Assembly (NCBI RefSeq): GCF_025947305.1
Contig: NZ_CP110009.1
Coordinates: 3,637,501-3,701,500, forward strand
Length of the DNA stretch: 64,000 bases
Direction of reading: 5' to 3'
Origin: Flavobacterium sp. N3904
Lineage (GTDB): Bacteria > Bacteroidota > Bacteroidia > Flavobacteriales > Flavobacteriaceae
In this document: in pieces, positions 43,583-51,898 of the stretch
Numbering within the stretch: position 1 is the first letter of the stretch
How the letters are laid out: each line of letters starts with the position of its first letter
Notes under the pieces: model-generated
The model's input: the letters and a program-made list of their open reading frames with translations, nothing else
Database searches by the model: none
Told to the model about the DNA's origin: nothing
Translations under genes and position numbers: made by a program

Positions 43583-43649
43583 ATATAAGTATTTTATAAT
43601 ATAATAAACTAGGATATAAAGATTTTATAAAGATTTACTTTGTACCCAT

Positions 43650-45374
43650 TTAAGCACTTAATAATTTGAAATAAAAAGTACTTCCCAATCCCAACTCGCT
43701 TTCTACACCAATAGTTCCGCCTTGAGCTTCAATGAACTCTTTACATATTGCCAGTCCCAATCCTGTTCCGGTTTTATGACTTCCGGGTATTTGAAAATAT
43801 TTGTCGAAAACTTTGGCTTTATAACGGCTATCAATTCCCCTTCCTGCATCAATAACTTGAAAAACTAGAGTATTTTTTTCGGTTTTAAGACGTACAATAA
43901 TTTTGCTTTTTTCTGATGAATAGGTAATTGCATTGGTTAGAAAATTAATCAAAACCCAAGCTGTTTTCTCAGTATCTGCTTTTACATACAGCAGATTTTC
44001 ATCCATTTCGGTAATCAATTCAATTTGCTTTTGTTCCGCTTGAACCTTTACAGCTTCGGTGGCATAATGCACAATTTTATACGGGTTACTTTTTTCCATA
44101 TTCAACTGAATATTTCCCGTTTCTAATTGTGATAATTCAAGCAATTCCCCAGTAATTTTCAACAAACGCTGACTGTCTTCTTTAATACTTTCTATCAATT
44201 GCTTTTGCCCTTCATTCATGGTTCCTGTTTGCGAATTTTCGAGCAACTGCAAACTTAATTTTATGGACGAAATTGGCGTTTTCAATTCGTGTGAAACAGT
44301 AGCTATAAAATTGGTCTTGGCAAAATCCAGTTCTTTAAAAACGGTTATATTTCTCAAAATGATTACATCGCCAATAGCAATTTCGTTGTCTTCACCAGTC
44401 GGTTTTATAGTGATAGTTACATTCTCTTTTTCAAAATAACTTTCTTTTCCATCTGCAAAAATCTTCATCGGAAGTGCCTTTTGATTGTTACTTTGCAAAT
44501 CATTTACGATTAACGATTTCATCAAATCATTTGTCAATGCCAGAGTTATTGCACTTTTCCCGATTACGTCTTCCTGTTTCAATCCAATAATCTTTAAAGC
44601 TTCATCATTTACAAAAAGGATTAAACCTTGATTATCCAAACCTATTATTGGATCATGCATATTGTTAATCAAAGTCTCCAAACGTTTCTTTTCGAAAGAT
44701 AATTTATAAAGATTACTATTATGATATTCTTCTAGTTTTTTGGCCATGGTATTAAAGGATCTTGCCAAATCGCCAAACTCATTATGGTTCATAAAATCTA
44801 CTCTTCTGGAATAATTTTTATTGGCAATTTCTTTGATACTTTCAGTTAATTCTTTTATCGGATTGGCAATATTATTGGGCAAATTCACCAACAAATTAAA
44901 TGCAATCAGAAAACAAAGTGTTCCGGTAATGGCAATCCACATATTGGCTGTTTCTGCAGTGCGCTTGGCAATATCACTTTTTTGCTTAATAGCAACCATA
45001 TTCACTTTCATGATCTCGAAAATGTCTTGACGAATTTTGCTTTTCACAGTTTCATCAGACCTGTTATTTTTCAAAAAATTAAAATTTTCTTTTAAATTAG
45101 TGGTTGCTTTTCCCTCACCTACTTCGGTGATGTTTGCAATTTGATATTTGAGATTGGTTTCAAATACTGCAATCGATTTTTCTTCATTGGTATTAATTTC
45201 ATCCAATGAAAGCAGCATATTTCGAGAATATTCTAGTGTATTATAATTGGCTTTCAATATATTTTCGGTGTCTTTTTTTATAGAAAAAACATAATAGCCG
45301 CTTACTAACACTAGGATAATTATCATTGTGAATAACAATCCAACTCCTAGGTTCAATTTAGTTTTAATTTTCAT
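43650..45374 (-). CDS. HAMP/PAS sensor histidine kinase
   Basis: A 574-residue kinase: membrane helix (residues about 9-31), an extracytoplasmic helical sensor region of about 115 residues, second helix (about 147-168), HAMP (NNIANPIKELTESIKEIANKNYSRRVDF), PAS (LETLINNMHDPIIGLDNQG), HisKA (ATVSHELKTPISSIKLSL), and HATPase (NFLTNAITYSSEKSKIIV, DAGRGIDSRY, GTGLGLAICKEF). It lies inside the kdp island between the two KdpD halves. The sigma-54 regulator at the head of the island has no other partner kinase here, so the two could be a pair; this is inference. Confidence 0.9.
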   Translation of the reverse strand: MKIKTKLNLGVGLLFTMIIILVLVSGYYVFSIKKDTENILKANYNTLEYSRNMLLSLDEINTNEEKSIAVFETNLKYQIANITEVGEGKATTNLKENFNFLKNNRSDETVKSKIRQDIFEIMKVNMVAIKQKSDIAKRTAETANMWIAITGTLCFLIAFNLLVNLPNNIANPIKELTESIKEIANKNYSRRVDFMNHNEFGDLARSFNTMAKKLEEYHNSNLYKLSFEKKRLETLINNMHDPIIGLDNQGLILFVNDEALKIIGLKQEDVIGKSAITLALTNDLMKSLIVNDLQSNNQKALPMKIFADGKESYFEKENVTITIKPTGEDNEIAIGDVIILRNITVFKELDFAKTNFIATVSHELKTPISSIKLSLQLLENSQTGTMNEGQKQLIESIKEDSQRLLKITGELLELSQLETGNIQLNMEKSNPYKIVHYATEAVKVQAEQKQIELITEMDENLLYVKADTEKTAWVLINFLTNAITYSSEKSKIIVRLKTEKNTLVFQVIDAGRGIDSRYKAKVFDKYFQIPGSHKTGTGLGLAICKEFIEAQGGTIGVESELGLGSTFYFKLLSA

Positions 45375-45486
45375 GAGAAGATAATTTTTATTTTTTAATG
45401 GAACATGGAATGCTTCGCCAGTTCGCTTATGCTCGGGTCGCCCTTTTTTATTTCTTTTTGCATTTTAAAATCATGACGATTTCATT
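45375..45486. other. spacer with short GC-rich element
   Basis: A 112-base gap between two minus-strand genes. Bases 45408-45448 (tgcttcgccagttcgcttat followed by gctcgggtcgcc) are distinctly GC-rich relative to the flanks and look like a small mobile or repeat-type element seen in Flavobacterium intergenic regions; no function known. Confidence 0.4.
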
Positions 45487-46614
45487 TTAAGATAGAATTA
45501 CAAGGTCAATATTAGATAATGAAAGATTGTTTAATAGTCTACTAAAAATTGTAGTAGATAAAATTACTTTAAATAAATTAAAATGTGGTTTCCCGATACA
45601 AACCGTTGTGATATTTTTTTGTTTTACCACTTCTAGCATCGCATCGGTAATATTATTACTTTCAATTTTAATTACTTCAGCTCCTAATTGGGTGGCCAAT
45701 TTAAAATTATTAATCAAATGCCGTTGTTTGTCCAAAGCAATTTTATCGGAGCTCTCTTTGGGGGTTTCAACATACAAAACATACCAATCACTATTGTAAT
45801 AACTAGCTAATCGAGCAGCTTTCCGAATCACAATTTTGGCCGTTCTATCGTTACTACTAATGCAAGCCAATAACTTTTCATGACGTAAAGCATGACTTTT
45901 AGGCACTTCACTTTCGACTTTTCGAACCACCTGACTTGCTACTTCTCGCAAAGCCAATTCTCGCAATTGCAAAATTTGATCTGACTTAAAAAAATTACTC
46001 AATGCGGTCTGAATCTTATCAGCTGTATAAATTTTTCCTTCTTTCAAACGGGCAATCAAATCCTCTGAAGTCAAATCAATATTGACCACCTCATCAGCAA
46101 TTCGTAACACATTATCAGGAACCCGCTCTTGAACATCAACATTGGTAATTCGTTTTACATCTTCGTTTAAACTCTCAATATGCTGAATGTTTACTGCCGA
46201 AATTACATTAATTCCCGCTTCGAGAATCTCCAAAACATCTTGCCAACGCTTTTCGTTTTTACTGCCTTCAATATTCGTGTGAGCCAATTCATCAACAATT
46301 ACTACTTCTGGACGCAAATTGATAATTGCTTGCACATCCATTTCTTCTAGTTGTTTCCCTTTGTAGAAAATAGTTCGACGCGGAATTAGTGGTAAACCTT
46401 CTAATAAATCTTGTGTTTCTTTACGATTATGTGTTTCGATATAACCGATCTTCACATCAATTCCGTTTTTCAACAGCGTATGCGCTTCTTGCAGCATCCT
46501 GAAAGTTTTGCCCACACCAGCACTCATACCGATGTAGATTTTAAACTTTCCTCGACGTGATTTCTGAATTAAATCCAGAAAGTGTTTGACGTTATTTTCT
46601 TTTGCGTTGTCCAT
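45487..46614 (-). CDS. kdpD: KdpD N-terminal half: KdpD sensor domain plus Usp domain
   Basis: A 375-residue cytoplasmic protein that corresponds only to the N-terminal part of KdpD. The KdpD domain (residues about 20-230) has the Walker A motif GMSAGVGKTFRML and a Walker B/DEAH-like VDELAHTNIEGSKNEKRW. The second domain (about 245-375) is UspA-like (LACISSNDRTAKIVIRKAARL). There is no membrane domain and no kinase; those are in the separate gene at 42429-43541. It follows kdpC in the usual gene order and would sense K+ or c-di-AMP-like ligands in trans. Confidence 0.92.
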   Translation of the reverse strand: MDNAKENNVKHFLDLIQKSRRGKFKIYIGMSAGVGKTFRMLQEAHTLLKNGIDVKIGYIETHNRKETQDLLEGLPLIPRRTIFYKGKQLEEMDVQAIINLRPEVVIVDELAHTNIEGSKNEKRWQDVLEILEAGINVISAVNIQHIESLNEDVKRITNVDVQERVPDNVLRIADEVVNIDLTSEDLIARLKEGKIYTADKIQTALSNFFKSDQILQLRELALREVASQVVRKVESEVPKSHALRHEKLLACISSNDRTAKIVIRKAARLASYYNSDWYVLYVETPKESSDKIALDKQRHLINNFKLATQLGAEVIKIESNNITDAMLEVVKQKNITTVCIGKPHFNLFKVILSTTIFSRLLNNLSLSNIDLVILS

Positions 46615-46637
46615 TTTTTATTTAATAAAAATACCCA

Positions 46638-46656
46638 CAAGGTCAATAAGACCTTG
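46638..46656. repeat. palindromic repeat in the kdpC-kdpD gap
   Basis: CAAGGTC-aataa-GACCTTG, flanked by CCCA and CAGGG that extend the symmetry imperfectly. It resembles the kdpB-kdpC palindrome in style and could be a dispersed intergenic repeat or a transcript-stabilising hairpin. Confidence 0.6.
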
Positions 46657-46766
46657 CAGGGTTAACTTTTCTATAAAGTTTTAACTTTGCGAAATTGTTT
46701 ACTATTACCTTTCACTTTATCTACAATTATACATAAATTAATAAGGATTTTGATATAAAAATCTTT

Positions 46767-47321
46767 CTATTTTAATTCATCCAAAGCTACATTCAACTCC
46801 AATACATTTACTGTTGCAGTTCCCATAACAGTTGGTTTGTTGATTTTTGTTTCTACCAAAGCTTGTACTTTTTCTTCAGACAAATTTCTATTTTTTGCCA
46901 CTCTTTTTACTTGAATCAAAGCGCCTTCTGGTGAAATATTCGGATCCAAACCACTGCCAGAAGCCGTCACCATATCCGAAGGAATCTCCGATTTTTTCAC
47001 ATAAGGATGAACAATCAAAAATGTGTCTATTCTTTTTTGTACCAAAGCCAAATATTCTGGATTGCTTGGTCCTTTGTTGCTTCCAGCACTTCCAGCAGCA
47101 TTATAATCCACAGCTGATGGTCGTCCCCAAAAATAATTTGACTTATCAAATTTTTGTCCAATTTTTTGGTAGCCTACTACTTTTCCATTAACAGAAATAG
47201 TTTCTCCTTTTCCTTTATTTGGGGCAAATTGTGCAATTCCATATATCGCCAAAGGATAAATAATTGCAAATAAAACGACCGTTAATGCGGTGAATTTTAA
47301 TATTGAAAATATATTCTTCAT
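46767..47321 (-). CDS. kdpC: potassium-transporting ATPase subunit C
   Basis: A 184-residue protein with an N-terminal membrane anchor (FTALTVVLFAIIYPLAIYGIA) and an extracytoplasmic body with GKVVGYQKIGQKF, YFWGRPSAVDYNAAGSAGSNKGPSN and SGLDPNISPEGALIQVKRVAKNR, all conserved in KdpC. It acts as a catalytic chaperone for ATP binding by KdpB in the high-affinity K+ pump. It follows kdpB with a 51-base gap that contains a palindrome. Confidence 0.94.
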   Translation of the reverse strand: MKNIFSILKFTALTVVLFAIIYPLAIYGIAQFAPNKGKGETISVNGKVVGYQKIGQKFDKSNYFWGRPSAVDYNAAGSAGSNKGPSNPEYLALVQKRIDTFLIVHPYVKKSEIPSDMVTASGSGLDPNISPEGALIQVKRVAKNRNLSEEKVQALVETKINKPTVMGTATVNVLELNVALDELK

Positions 47322-47335
47322 TTTGTTTTTTTTAT

Positions 47336-47368
47336 AAACCTAACAGGTTTTAAAAACCTGTTAGGTTT
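47336..47368. repeat. 15-bp palindrome between kdpB and kdpC
   Basis: AAACCTAACAGGTTT / AAACCTGTTAGGTTT, perfect arms with a three-base spacer. Each arm is itself nearly symmetric, giving alternative folds. With little T run it may act as a partial terminator or a RNA-stabilising hairpin that sets the KdpB:KdpC ratio. Confidence 0.65.
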
Positions 47369-47372
47369 GATT

Positions 47373-49406
47373 TTACATAAAAAGTGCCACAGCCAAATCA
47401 ATTAATTTAATTCCGATAAAAGGAATAATTATCCCCCCTAAACCATAAATTAACAGGTTTCTTTTCAGGATTGCCTCAGCTCCGATTGGTTTATAATCAA
47501 CCCCTCTTAATGCTAATGGAATCAGAATCGGAATGATAATCGCATTGAAAATCACGGCAGATAAAATGGCACTTTCCGGACTGTGCAAATGCATAATATT
47601 CAAACCTTGCAAAGCTGGAATAGCTGTAATGAAAAGTGCAGGAACAATAGCGAAATATTTAGCTACATCATTAGCAATAGAGAATGTAGTAAGCGTTCCT
47701 CTGGTCATCAGCAGTTGCTTTCCAATTTCAATAATTTCAATTAACTTAGTTGGATCATTGTCCAGATCGACCATGTTACCTGCTTCTTTGGCAGCTTGAG
47801 TTCCGCTGTTCATAGCTACACCAACATCTGCTTGAGCAAGGGCGGGTGCATCATTGGTACCGTCACCCATCATCGCTACAAGCTTACCAAGTTGTTGCTC
47901 GTTTTTGATGTAATTCATTTTATCCTCAGGCTTTGCTTCGGCAATAAAATCATCAACACCAGCCGCTTCTGCAATAAATTTGGCTGTCAAAGGATTATCT
48001 CCTGTAACCATCACGGTTTTTACACCCATTTTTCTCAAACGTTCAAAACGTTCTCTCATTCCCGTTTTGATAATATCCTGCAATTCGATAACACCTTGAA
48101 CTTCGTTATTTTTAATAACTACCAATGGCGTTCCTCCTTTTGAAGAAATAGCAATAACTCTTTCAGAAACATCTTCCGGAAAAACATTACCCGCTTGAAG
48201 CGCAATATTTTTTGCAGCATCCTGAGCGCCTTTTCGAATGTTGGTTCCGTCTCTTAAAACCACTCCACTAGTTCTGGTTTCGGCAGTAAATTTTATTAAA
48301 GTAGCGCCTTCGATAGACAATTTTTGAGACACATCTGGACCAGCCAATTCAACTATACTTTTCCCTTCCGGAGTATCATCGGCTAGTGAACTTAATACCG
48401 CAGACTTGATAAAATCTTCTAGCATAACGCCTTTTGCAGGATAGAAATTCGTTGCTTTTCTATTACCTATAGTGATTGTTCCGGTTTTATCCAAAAGCAA
48501 TACATCAATATCACCAGCAGTTTCAACCGCTTTACCTGATTTTGTAATTACATTGGCACGCAATGCTCTGTCCATTCCCGCAATTCCAATCGCAGAAAGT
48601 AAACCTCCAATAGTGGTTGGAATCAAACAAACAAAAAGAGAAATAAAAGCAGCAATGGTAATTGGTGCATTCGCATAATCTGCGAAAGGTTTCAAAGTCA
48701 CACAAACAATCACGAAGATTAACGTAAACGCTGCCAAAAGAATCGTCAAAGCAATTTCGTTTGGCGTTTTCTGACGACTTGCCCCTTCTACCAAAGCAAT
48801 CATTTTGTCAAGGAAACTTTCTCCTGGCTCTGAAGTTACAATTACTTTAATTTTATCCGATAATACTTTTGTTCCTCCGGTTACTGATGATTTATCTCCA
48901 CCTGCTTCACGAATTACGGGAGCACTTTCGCCAGTAATGGCACTTTCGTCAATGGTTGCCAATCCTTCAATGATTTCACCATCGGTGGCAATCAAATCAC
49001 CGGATTCACAGATAAAAACATCACCTTTTTTCAAAGCGGAAGAGCTTACATTTCTGATTTCTCCATTGGCCAAAAGTTGTCTGGCAGGCGTTTCTTCACG
49101 CGTTTTTCTCAAACTGTCCGCTTGTGCTTTTCCACGAGCTTCGGCAATGGCCTCGGCGAAATTGGCAAACAAAAGCGTTGCCAACAAAATTAAAAAGATA
49201 ATAAAATTATAAACAAAACTACCTTGATCCTGTGCGCCAAACAAAATGGCAATACAAACAGCAAACATAATGGCAGTCCCTATTTCTACGGTAAACATTA
49301 CCGGATTTTTGAACATTACTTTTGGATTAAGCTTCACAAAAGACTGCACTAACGCCTCTTTTACCTGCTTACTTTCAAATAATGAAGTGGATTTATTTTT
49401 ACTCAT
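47373..49406 (-). CDS. kdpB: potassium-transporting P-type ATPase, subunit B
   Basis: A 677-residue P-type ATPase, the usual length for KdpB. It has the phosphorylation motif [14 protein letters not shown], the TGES motif in [42 protein letters not shown] and [42 protein letters not shown]. It hydrolyses ATP for high-affinity K+ uptake through KdpA. KdpA lies 10 bases upstream, as in the canonical operon. Confidence 0.97.
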   Translation of the reverse strand: MSKNKSTSLFESKQVKEALVQSFVKLNPKVMFKNPVMFTVEIGTAIMFAVCIAILFGAQDQGSFVYNFIIFLILLATLLFANFAEAIAEARGKAQADSLRKTREETPARQLLANGEIRNVSSSALKKGDVFICESGDLIATDGEIIEGLATIDESAITGESAPVIREAGGDKSSVTGGTKVLSDKIKVIVTSEPGESFLDKMIALVEGASRQKTPNEIALTILLAAFTLIFVIVCVTLKPFADYANAPITIAAFISLFVCLIPTTIGGLLSAIGIAGMDRALRANVITKSGKAVETAGDIDVLLLDKTGTITIGNRKATNFYPAKGVMLEDFIKSAVLSSLADDTPEGKSIVELAGPDVSQKLSIEGATLIKFTAETRTSGVVLRDGTNIRKGAQDAAKNIALQAGNVFPEDVSERVIAISSKGGTPLVVIKNNEVQGVIELQDIIKTGMRERFERLRKMGVKTVMVTGDNPLTAKFIAEAAGVDDFIAEAKPEDKMNYIKNEQQLGKLVAMMGDGTNDAPALAQADVGVAMNSGTQAAKEAGNMVDLDNDPTKLIEIIEIGKQLLMTRGTLTTFSIANDVAKYFAIVPALFITAIPALQGLNIMHLHSPESAILSAVIFNAIIIPILIPLALRGVDYKPIGAEAILKRNLLIYGLGGIIIPFIGIKLIDLAVALFM

Positions 49407-49416
49407 TTTTATAAAA

Positions 49417-51138
49417 TTATTTTAATGTAAAATATTCTGCCAATGGTCCTAAAGCCAGTGCTGGAAAGAAAGACAAAGCTGCAATAATCGCGATTACAGC
49501 AAAAACCATTACTCCAAAAATCGTAGTATCTGTTTTTAAAGTTCCTGCACTTTCTGGTATGTATTTTTTATTAGCCAATAATCCTGCAATAGCCAATGGT
49601 CCGATGATTGGAATAAAACGACTCAATAACAATATAATTCCAGTACTGATGTTCCAAAATGGATTATTATCACCCAAACCTTCAAAACCTGAACCGTTAT
49701 TGGCTGCACTTGAAGTGTATTCGTATAACATTTCAGAGAATCCATGATGTCCAGGGTTGTTCAACCAACCTGTGGCGTTTCCACTAAACCAATAGCCCAT
49801 CGCCGTATCATTTGCAGCAAAATAAGAAGCTAAAGCAGTTCCTGCCAATATCAATAAAGGATGAAGAATGGCAATGATGGCAGCAATTTTTACTTCGCGG
49901 GCTTCGATTTTTTTACCTAAAAACTCCGGTGTTCGTCCTACCATTAAACCTGAAATGAACACTGCCAGAATTATAAAGATGTAAAAATTCAACCACCCTA
50001 CTCCACAACCACCATAAAAGGCATTGACCATCATAGCCAACAGTTGCATGGCTCCAGAAACTGGCATTGCACTGTCATGCATACTATTCACAGAACCAGT
50101 AGAAATTATAGTCGTAGCAATACTCCAAAATCCAGAAATAGCAGGTCCAAAACGAACTTCCTTACCCTCCATAGCACCGGTTGCTTGAGCAATTCCCATT
50201 TTCTCTATGGCAGGATTTCCATTGAGTTCACTGATAACTGTTGGTATAACGAGCATTAAAAAACCTGCCGTCATTACTCCAAAAACGATATATGATAATT
50301 TTCTTTTGTTAAGAAAAAATCCTAATGCAAATATCATTGCAAACGGGATAATTAACTGCGCCCATAATTCAACCGCATTGGTTAAATAAGTAGGATTTTC
50401 TAAAGGATGCGCAGAATTGACCCCAAAAAAACCACCACCGTTTGTACCAATGTGTTTGATACCAATAAATGCAGCAGCTGGGCCACGGGAGACTTCAACA
50501 GTATCACCTTGTAAAGTTACGATTTTATCTTTTCCTTCAAATGTCATTGGAGTTCCACTAAATACAAGAACTACAGCAACAATAGCAGAAAGAGGCAATA
50601 AGATACGAGTACAACTTTTGATGAAAAAATTATAAAAATTACCCAATTTATCTGTTGTTCGCTCCCTCATAGCCACAAAAACCATAGCGGCTGCGGCCAT
50701 TCCCGTACCTGCAGAAACAAATTGCAAGAACATTAACATAAGTTGTCCTAAATAAGAAAGACCACTTTCACCTGAATAATGCTGCAGATTACAGTTTACT
50801 ACAAATGAAATGGCAGTATTAAATGCCAAATCTGGTGTCATGGATGGATTTCCATCTGGATTTAACGGTAAACTTCCCTGAAAGATTAAAACAAAAAAGC
50901 AAAGAAAAAACCAAACCATGTTTACACTCAAAAGTGCTTTTAGGTGCTGTTTCCAGTTCATTTCTTCAGTGGAATTGATACCACTGATTTTAAAAATAAA
51001 TTTTTCAATTGGATTGAAAATTGCGTCCAACAGTGTTTTATCTCCCAAATACACTTTGGCAATATACCTTCCAACAGGAATAGCCAAAACTATCGAGACG
51101 ACAAAAATACTGATGAGGCCAAAAAATTCTGTGTTCAT
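49417..51138 (-). CDS. kdpA: potassium-transporting ATPase subunit A
   Basis: A 573-residue channel-like subunit with ten membrane segments and the four selectivity-filter-like loops: the first includes [17 protein letters not shown], later ones [23 protein letters not shown], and [17 protein letters not shown], and [17 protein letters not shown]. KdpA binds K+ and hands it to KdpB. I start at ATG 51138 ([10 protein letters not shown]); the frame opens 25 codons earlier at 51213, but those residues overlap the upstream micro-ORF and are not KdpA-like. Confidence 0.96.
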   Translation of the reverse strand: MNTEFFGLISIFVVSIVLAIPVGRYIAKVYLGDKTLLDAIFNPIEKFIFKISGINSTEEMNWKQHLKALLSVNMVWFFLCFFVLIFQGSLPLNPDGNPSMTPDLAFNTAISFVVNCNLQHYSGESGLSYLGQLMLMFLQFVSAGTGMAAAAMVFVAMRERTTDKLGNFYNFFIKSCTRILLPLSAIVAVVLVFSGTPMTFEGKDKIVTLQGDTVEVSRGPAAAFIGIKHIGTNGGGFFGVNSAHPLENPTYLTNAVELWAQLIIPFAMIFALGFFLNKRKLSYIVFGVMTAGFLMLVIPTVISELNGNPAIEKMGIAQATGAMEGKEVRFGPAISGFWSIATTIISTGSVNSMHDSAMPVSGAMQLLAMMVNAFYGGCGVGWLNFYIFIILAVFISGLMVGRTPEFLGKKIEAREVKIAAIIAILHPLLILAGTALASYFAANDTAMGYWFSGNATGWLNNPGHHGFSEMLYEYTSSAANNGSGFEGLGDNNPFWNISTGIILLLSRFIPIIGPLAIAGLLANKKYIPESAGTLKTDTTIFGVMVFAVIAIIAALSFFPALALGPLAEYFTLK

Positions 51139-51173
51139 AATTTGTTTGTTAGAAATTAAATAAATTTTGGCTT

Positions 51174-51257
51174 TTATAAAAACATAATAAGCGTTATGAA
51201 GGCTAATGTCCAAGCCATAATTGCTATTGATATTTCATTAAATTCTGCCTTTTTCAT
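51174..51257 (-). CDS. 27-residue membrane micro-ORF between kdpF and kdpA
   Basis: ATG 51257, stop 51174, starting one base after the stop of kdpF. The product (MKKAEFNEISIAIMAWTLAF and seven more residues) has a short polar head and one hydrophobic span. Tight coupling to KdpF and the KdpA start suggests it is translated. I do not recognise a family. It could be an extra lipid-like stabilising subunit similar to KdpF; inference only. Confidence 0.5.
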   Translation of the reverse strand: MKKAEFNEISIAIMAWTLAFITLIMFL

Positions 51258-51258
51258 T

Positions 51259-51336
51259 TTAAAATTTTTCGGGTTTAATTAGTACATAAACCAAATAACC
51301 GAATACGGCAAGTGCAACAATAAATAGTGCTGTCAT
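51259..51336 (-). CDS. kdpF: KdpF-like small subunit
   Basis: A 25-residue single-span protein, MTALFIVALAVFGYLVYVLI followed by KPEKF. The length, the L-Y-V-L-I-x-P-E-K-F-like end and the position before kdpA match KdpF, which stabilises the KdpABC complex in the membrane. Too short for standard gene calls. Confidence 0.78.
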   Translation of the reverse strand: MTALFIVALAVFGYLVYVLIKPEKF

Positions 51337-51339
51337 GAT

Positions 51340-51426
51340 TTAGATTTTTTTAAAAAATTCGACGGATTTAAAACAAATCGCAAAGAGCAAAGCTCCCAGT
51401 GCGAGTAAAAGAATAGTTATTAACAT
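51340..51426 (-). CDS. 28-residue membrane micro-ORF upstream of kdpF
   Basis: ATG 51426, stop 51340, ending three bases before the kdpF start. The product, MLITILLLALGALLFAICFK then SVEFFKKI, is one membrane span with a basic tail. It follows the 93-residue gene by 23 bases. A second KdpF-like peptide is possible; unknown function. Confidence 0.5.
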   Translation of the reverse strand: MLITILLLALGALLFAICFKSVEFFKKI

Positions 51427-51449
51427 AGTATTAAAAATTAAGGTTAGAT

Positions 51450-51731
51450 TTAAACTCCGGAAGCATTGATTTGCTTGATGTATTCTGCCTTCAACGATTT
51501 TGGAAACAGATTAGAAATACTGCAATGACGCAATTCCATAAAAGAAGAAACCGAGAAAACGTACACATTCGAAATGGCATTCTTGGTTTCGTTGCTTCCC
51601 GTTTCGAACAGTCGCTCGGCAAGTGCCAAACATTTTTTGGCTCGGTTAATATTTCCGGTAATAATTGCAATTTTTGTGATTTCGGCAAAGCGTTCTGCTT
51701 TTTCGTAAATCGTTGCTATTTTATTTTTCAT
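51450..51731 (-). CDS. 93-residue helical protein heading the kdp operon
   Basis: A 93-residue soluble, mostly helical protein: IYEKAERFAEITKIAIITGN, INRAKKCLALAERLFETGSN, ISNVYVFSVSSFMELRHCSI, then LFPKSLKAEYIKQINASGV. It has no membrane segment. The A-x-x-x-A-L-A-E pattern is TPR-like. I recall similar small proteins at the head of kdp operons in other Bacteroidota (DUF7674 in some annotations), but this is from memory and its role is unknown. Probably transcribed with kdpF-A-B-C. Confidence 0.7.
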   Translation of the reverse strand: MKNKIATIYEKAERFAEITKIAIITGNINRAKKCLALAERLFETGSNETKNAISNVYVFSVSSFMELRHCSISNLFPKSLKAEYIKQINASGV

Positions 51732-51765
51732 TATTGGTCAAGGTTTATTATGTTCTTCCTCCCTT

Positions 51766-51850
51766 ATGCCAAAAAGTATTCCTAAAAAAGCAAAAAAACA
51801 TAAAGCATTGTTTTCTATAGCATTGTTACTTTCATGCCAAAAAAAGGCAT
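51766..51850. promoter_or_regulatory. repeat elements upstream of the kdp operon
   Basis: The gap between the 93-residue gene and the sigma-54 regulator holds ATGCC-aaaaaaa-GGCAT (51834-51850), a half copy ATGCCAAAAA at 51766-51775, and a direct repeat AGCATTGTT at 51804-51812 and 51819-51827 (15 bases apart). These fit binding sites for KdpE or the sigma-54 regulator; I could not assign either. Confidence 0.45.
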
Positions 51851-51851
51851 A

Positions 51852-51881
51852 AAAAAAACCTATCAAAATGATAGGTTTTTC
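51852..51881 (-). terminator. terminator of the sigma-54 regulator gene
   Basis: AAAACCTATCA-aaa-TGATAGGTTTT on the plus strand; on the minus strand the stem is followed by eight T, 18 bases after the regulator stop. It separates the regulator from the kdp operon. Confidence 0.82.
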
Positions 51882-51898
51882 TCAAAACGATAACTTTC

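Noticed and set aside
51847..51862. A GG-N10-GC match to the sigma-54 -24/-12 spacing on the minus strand before the kdp operon
   Set aside because: It falls within the T run of the regulator terminator and matches only the two dinucleotides, not the flanking consensus.
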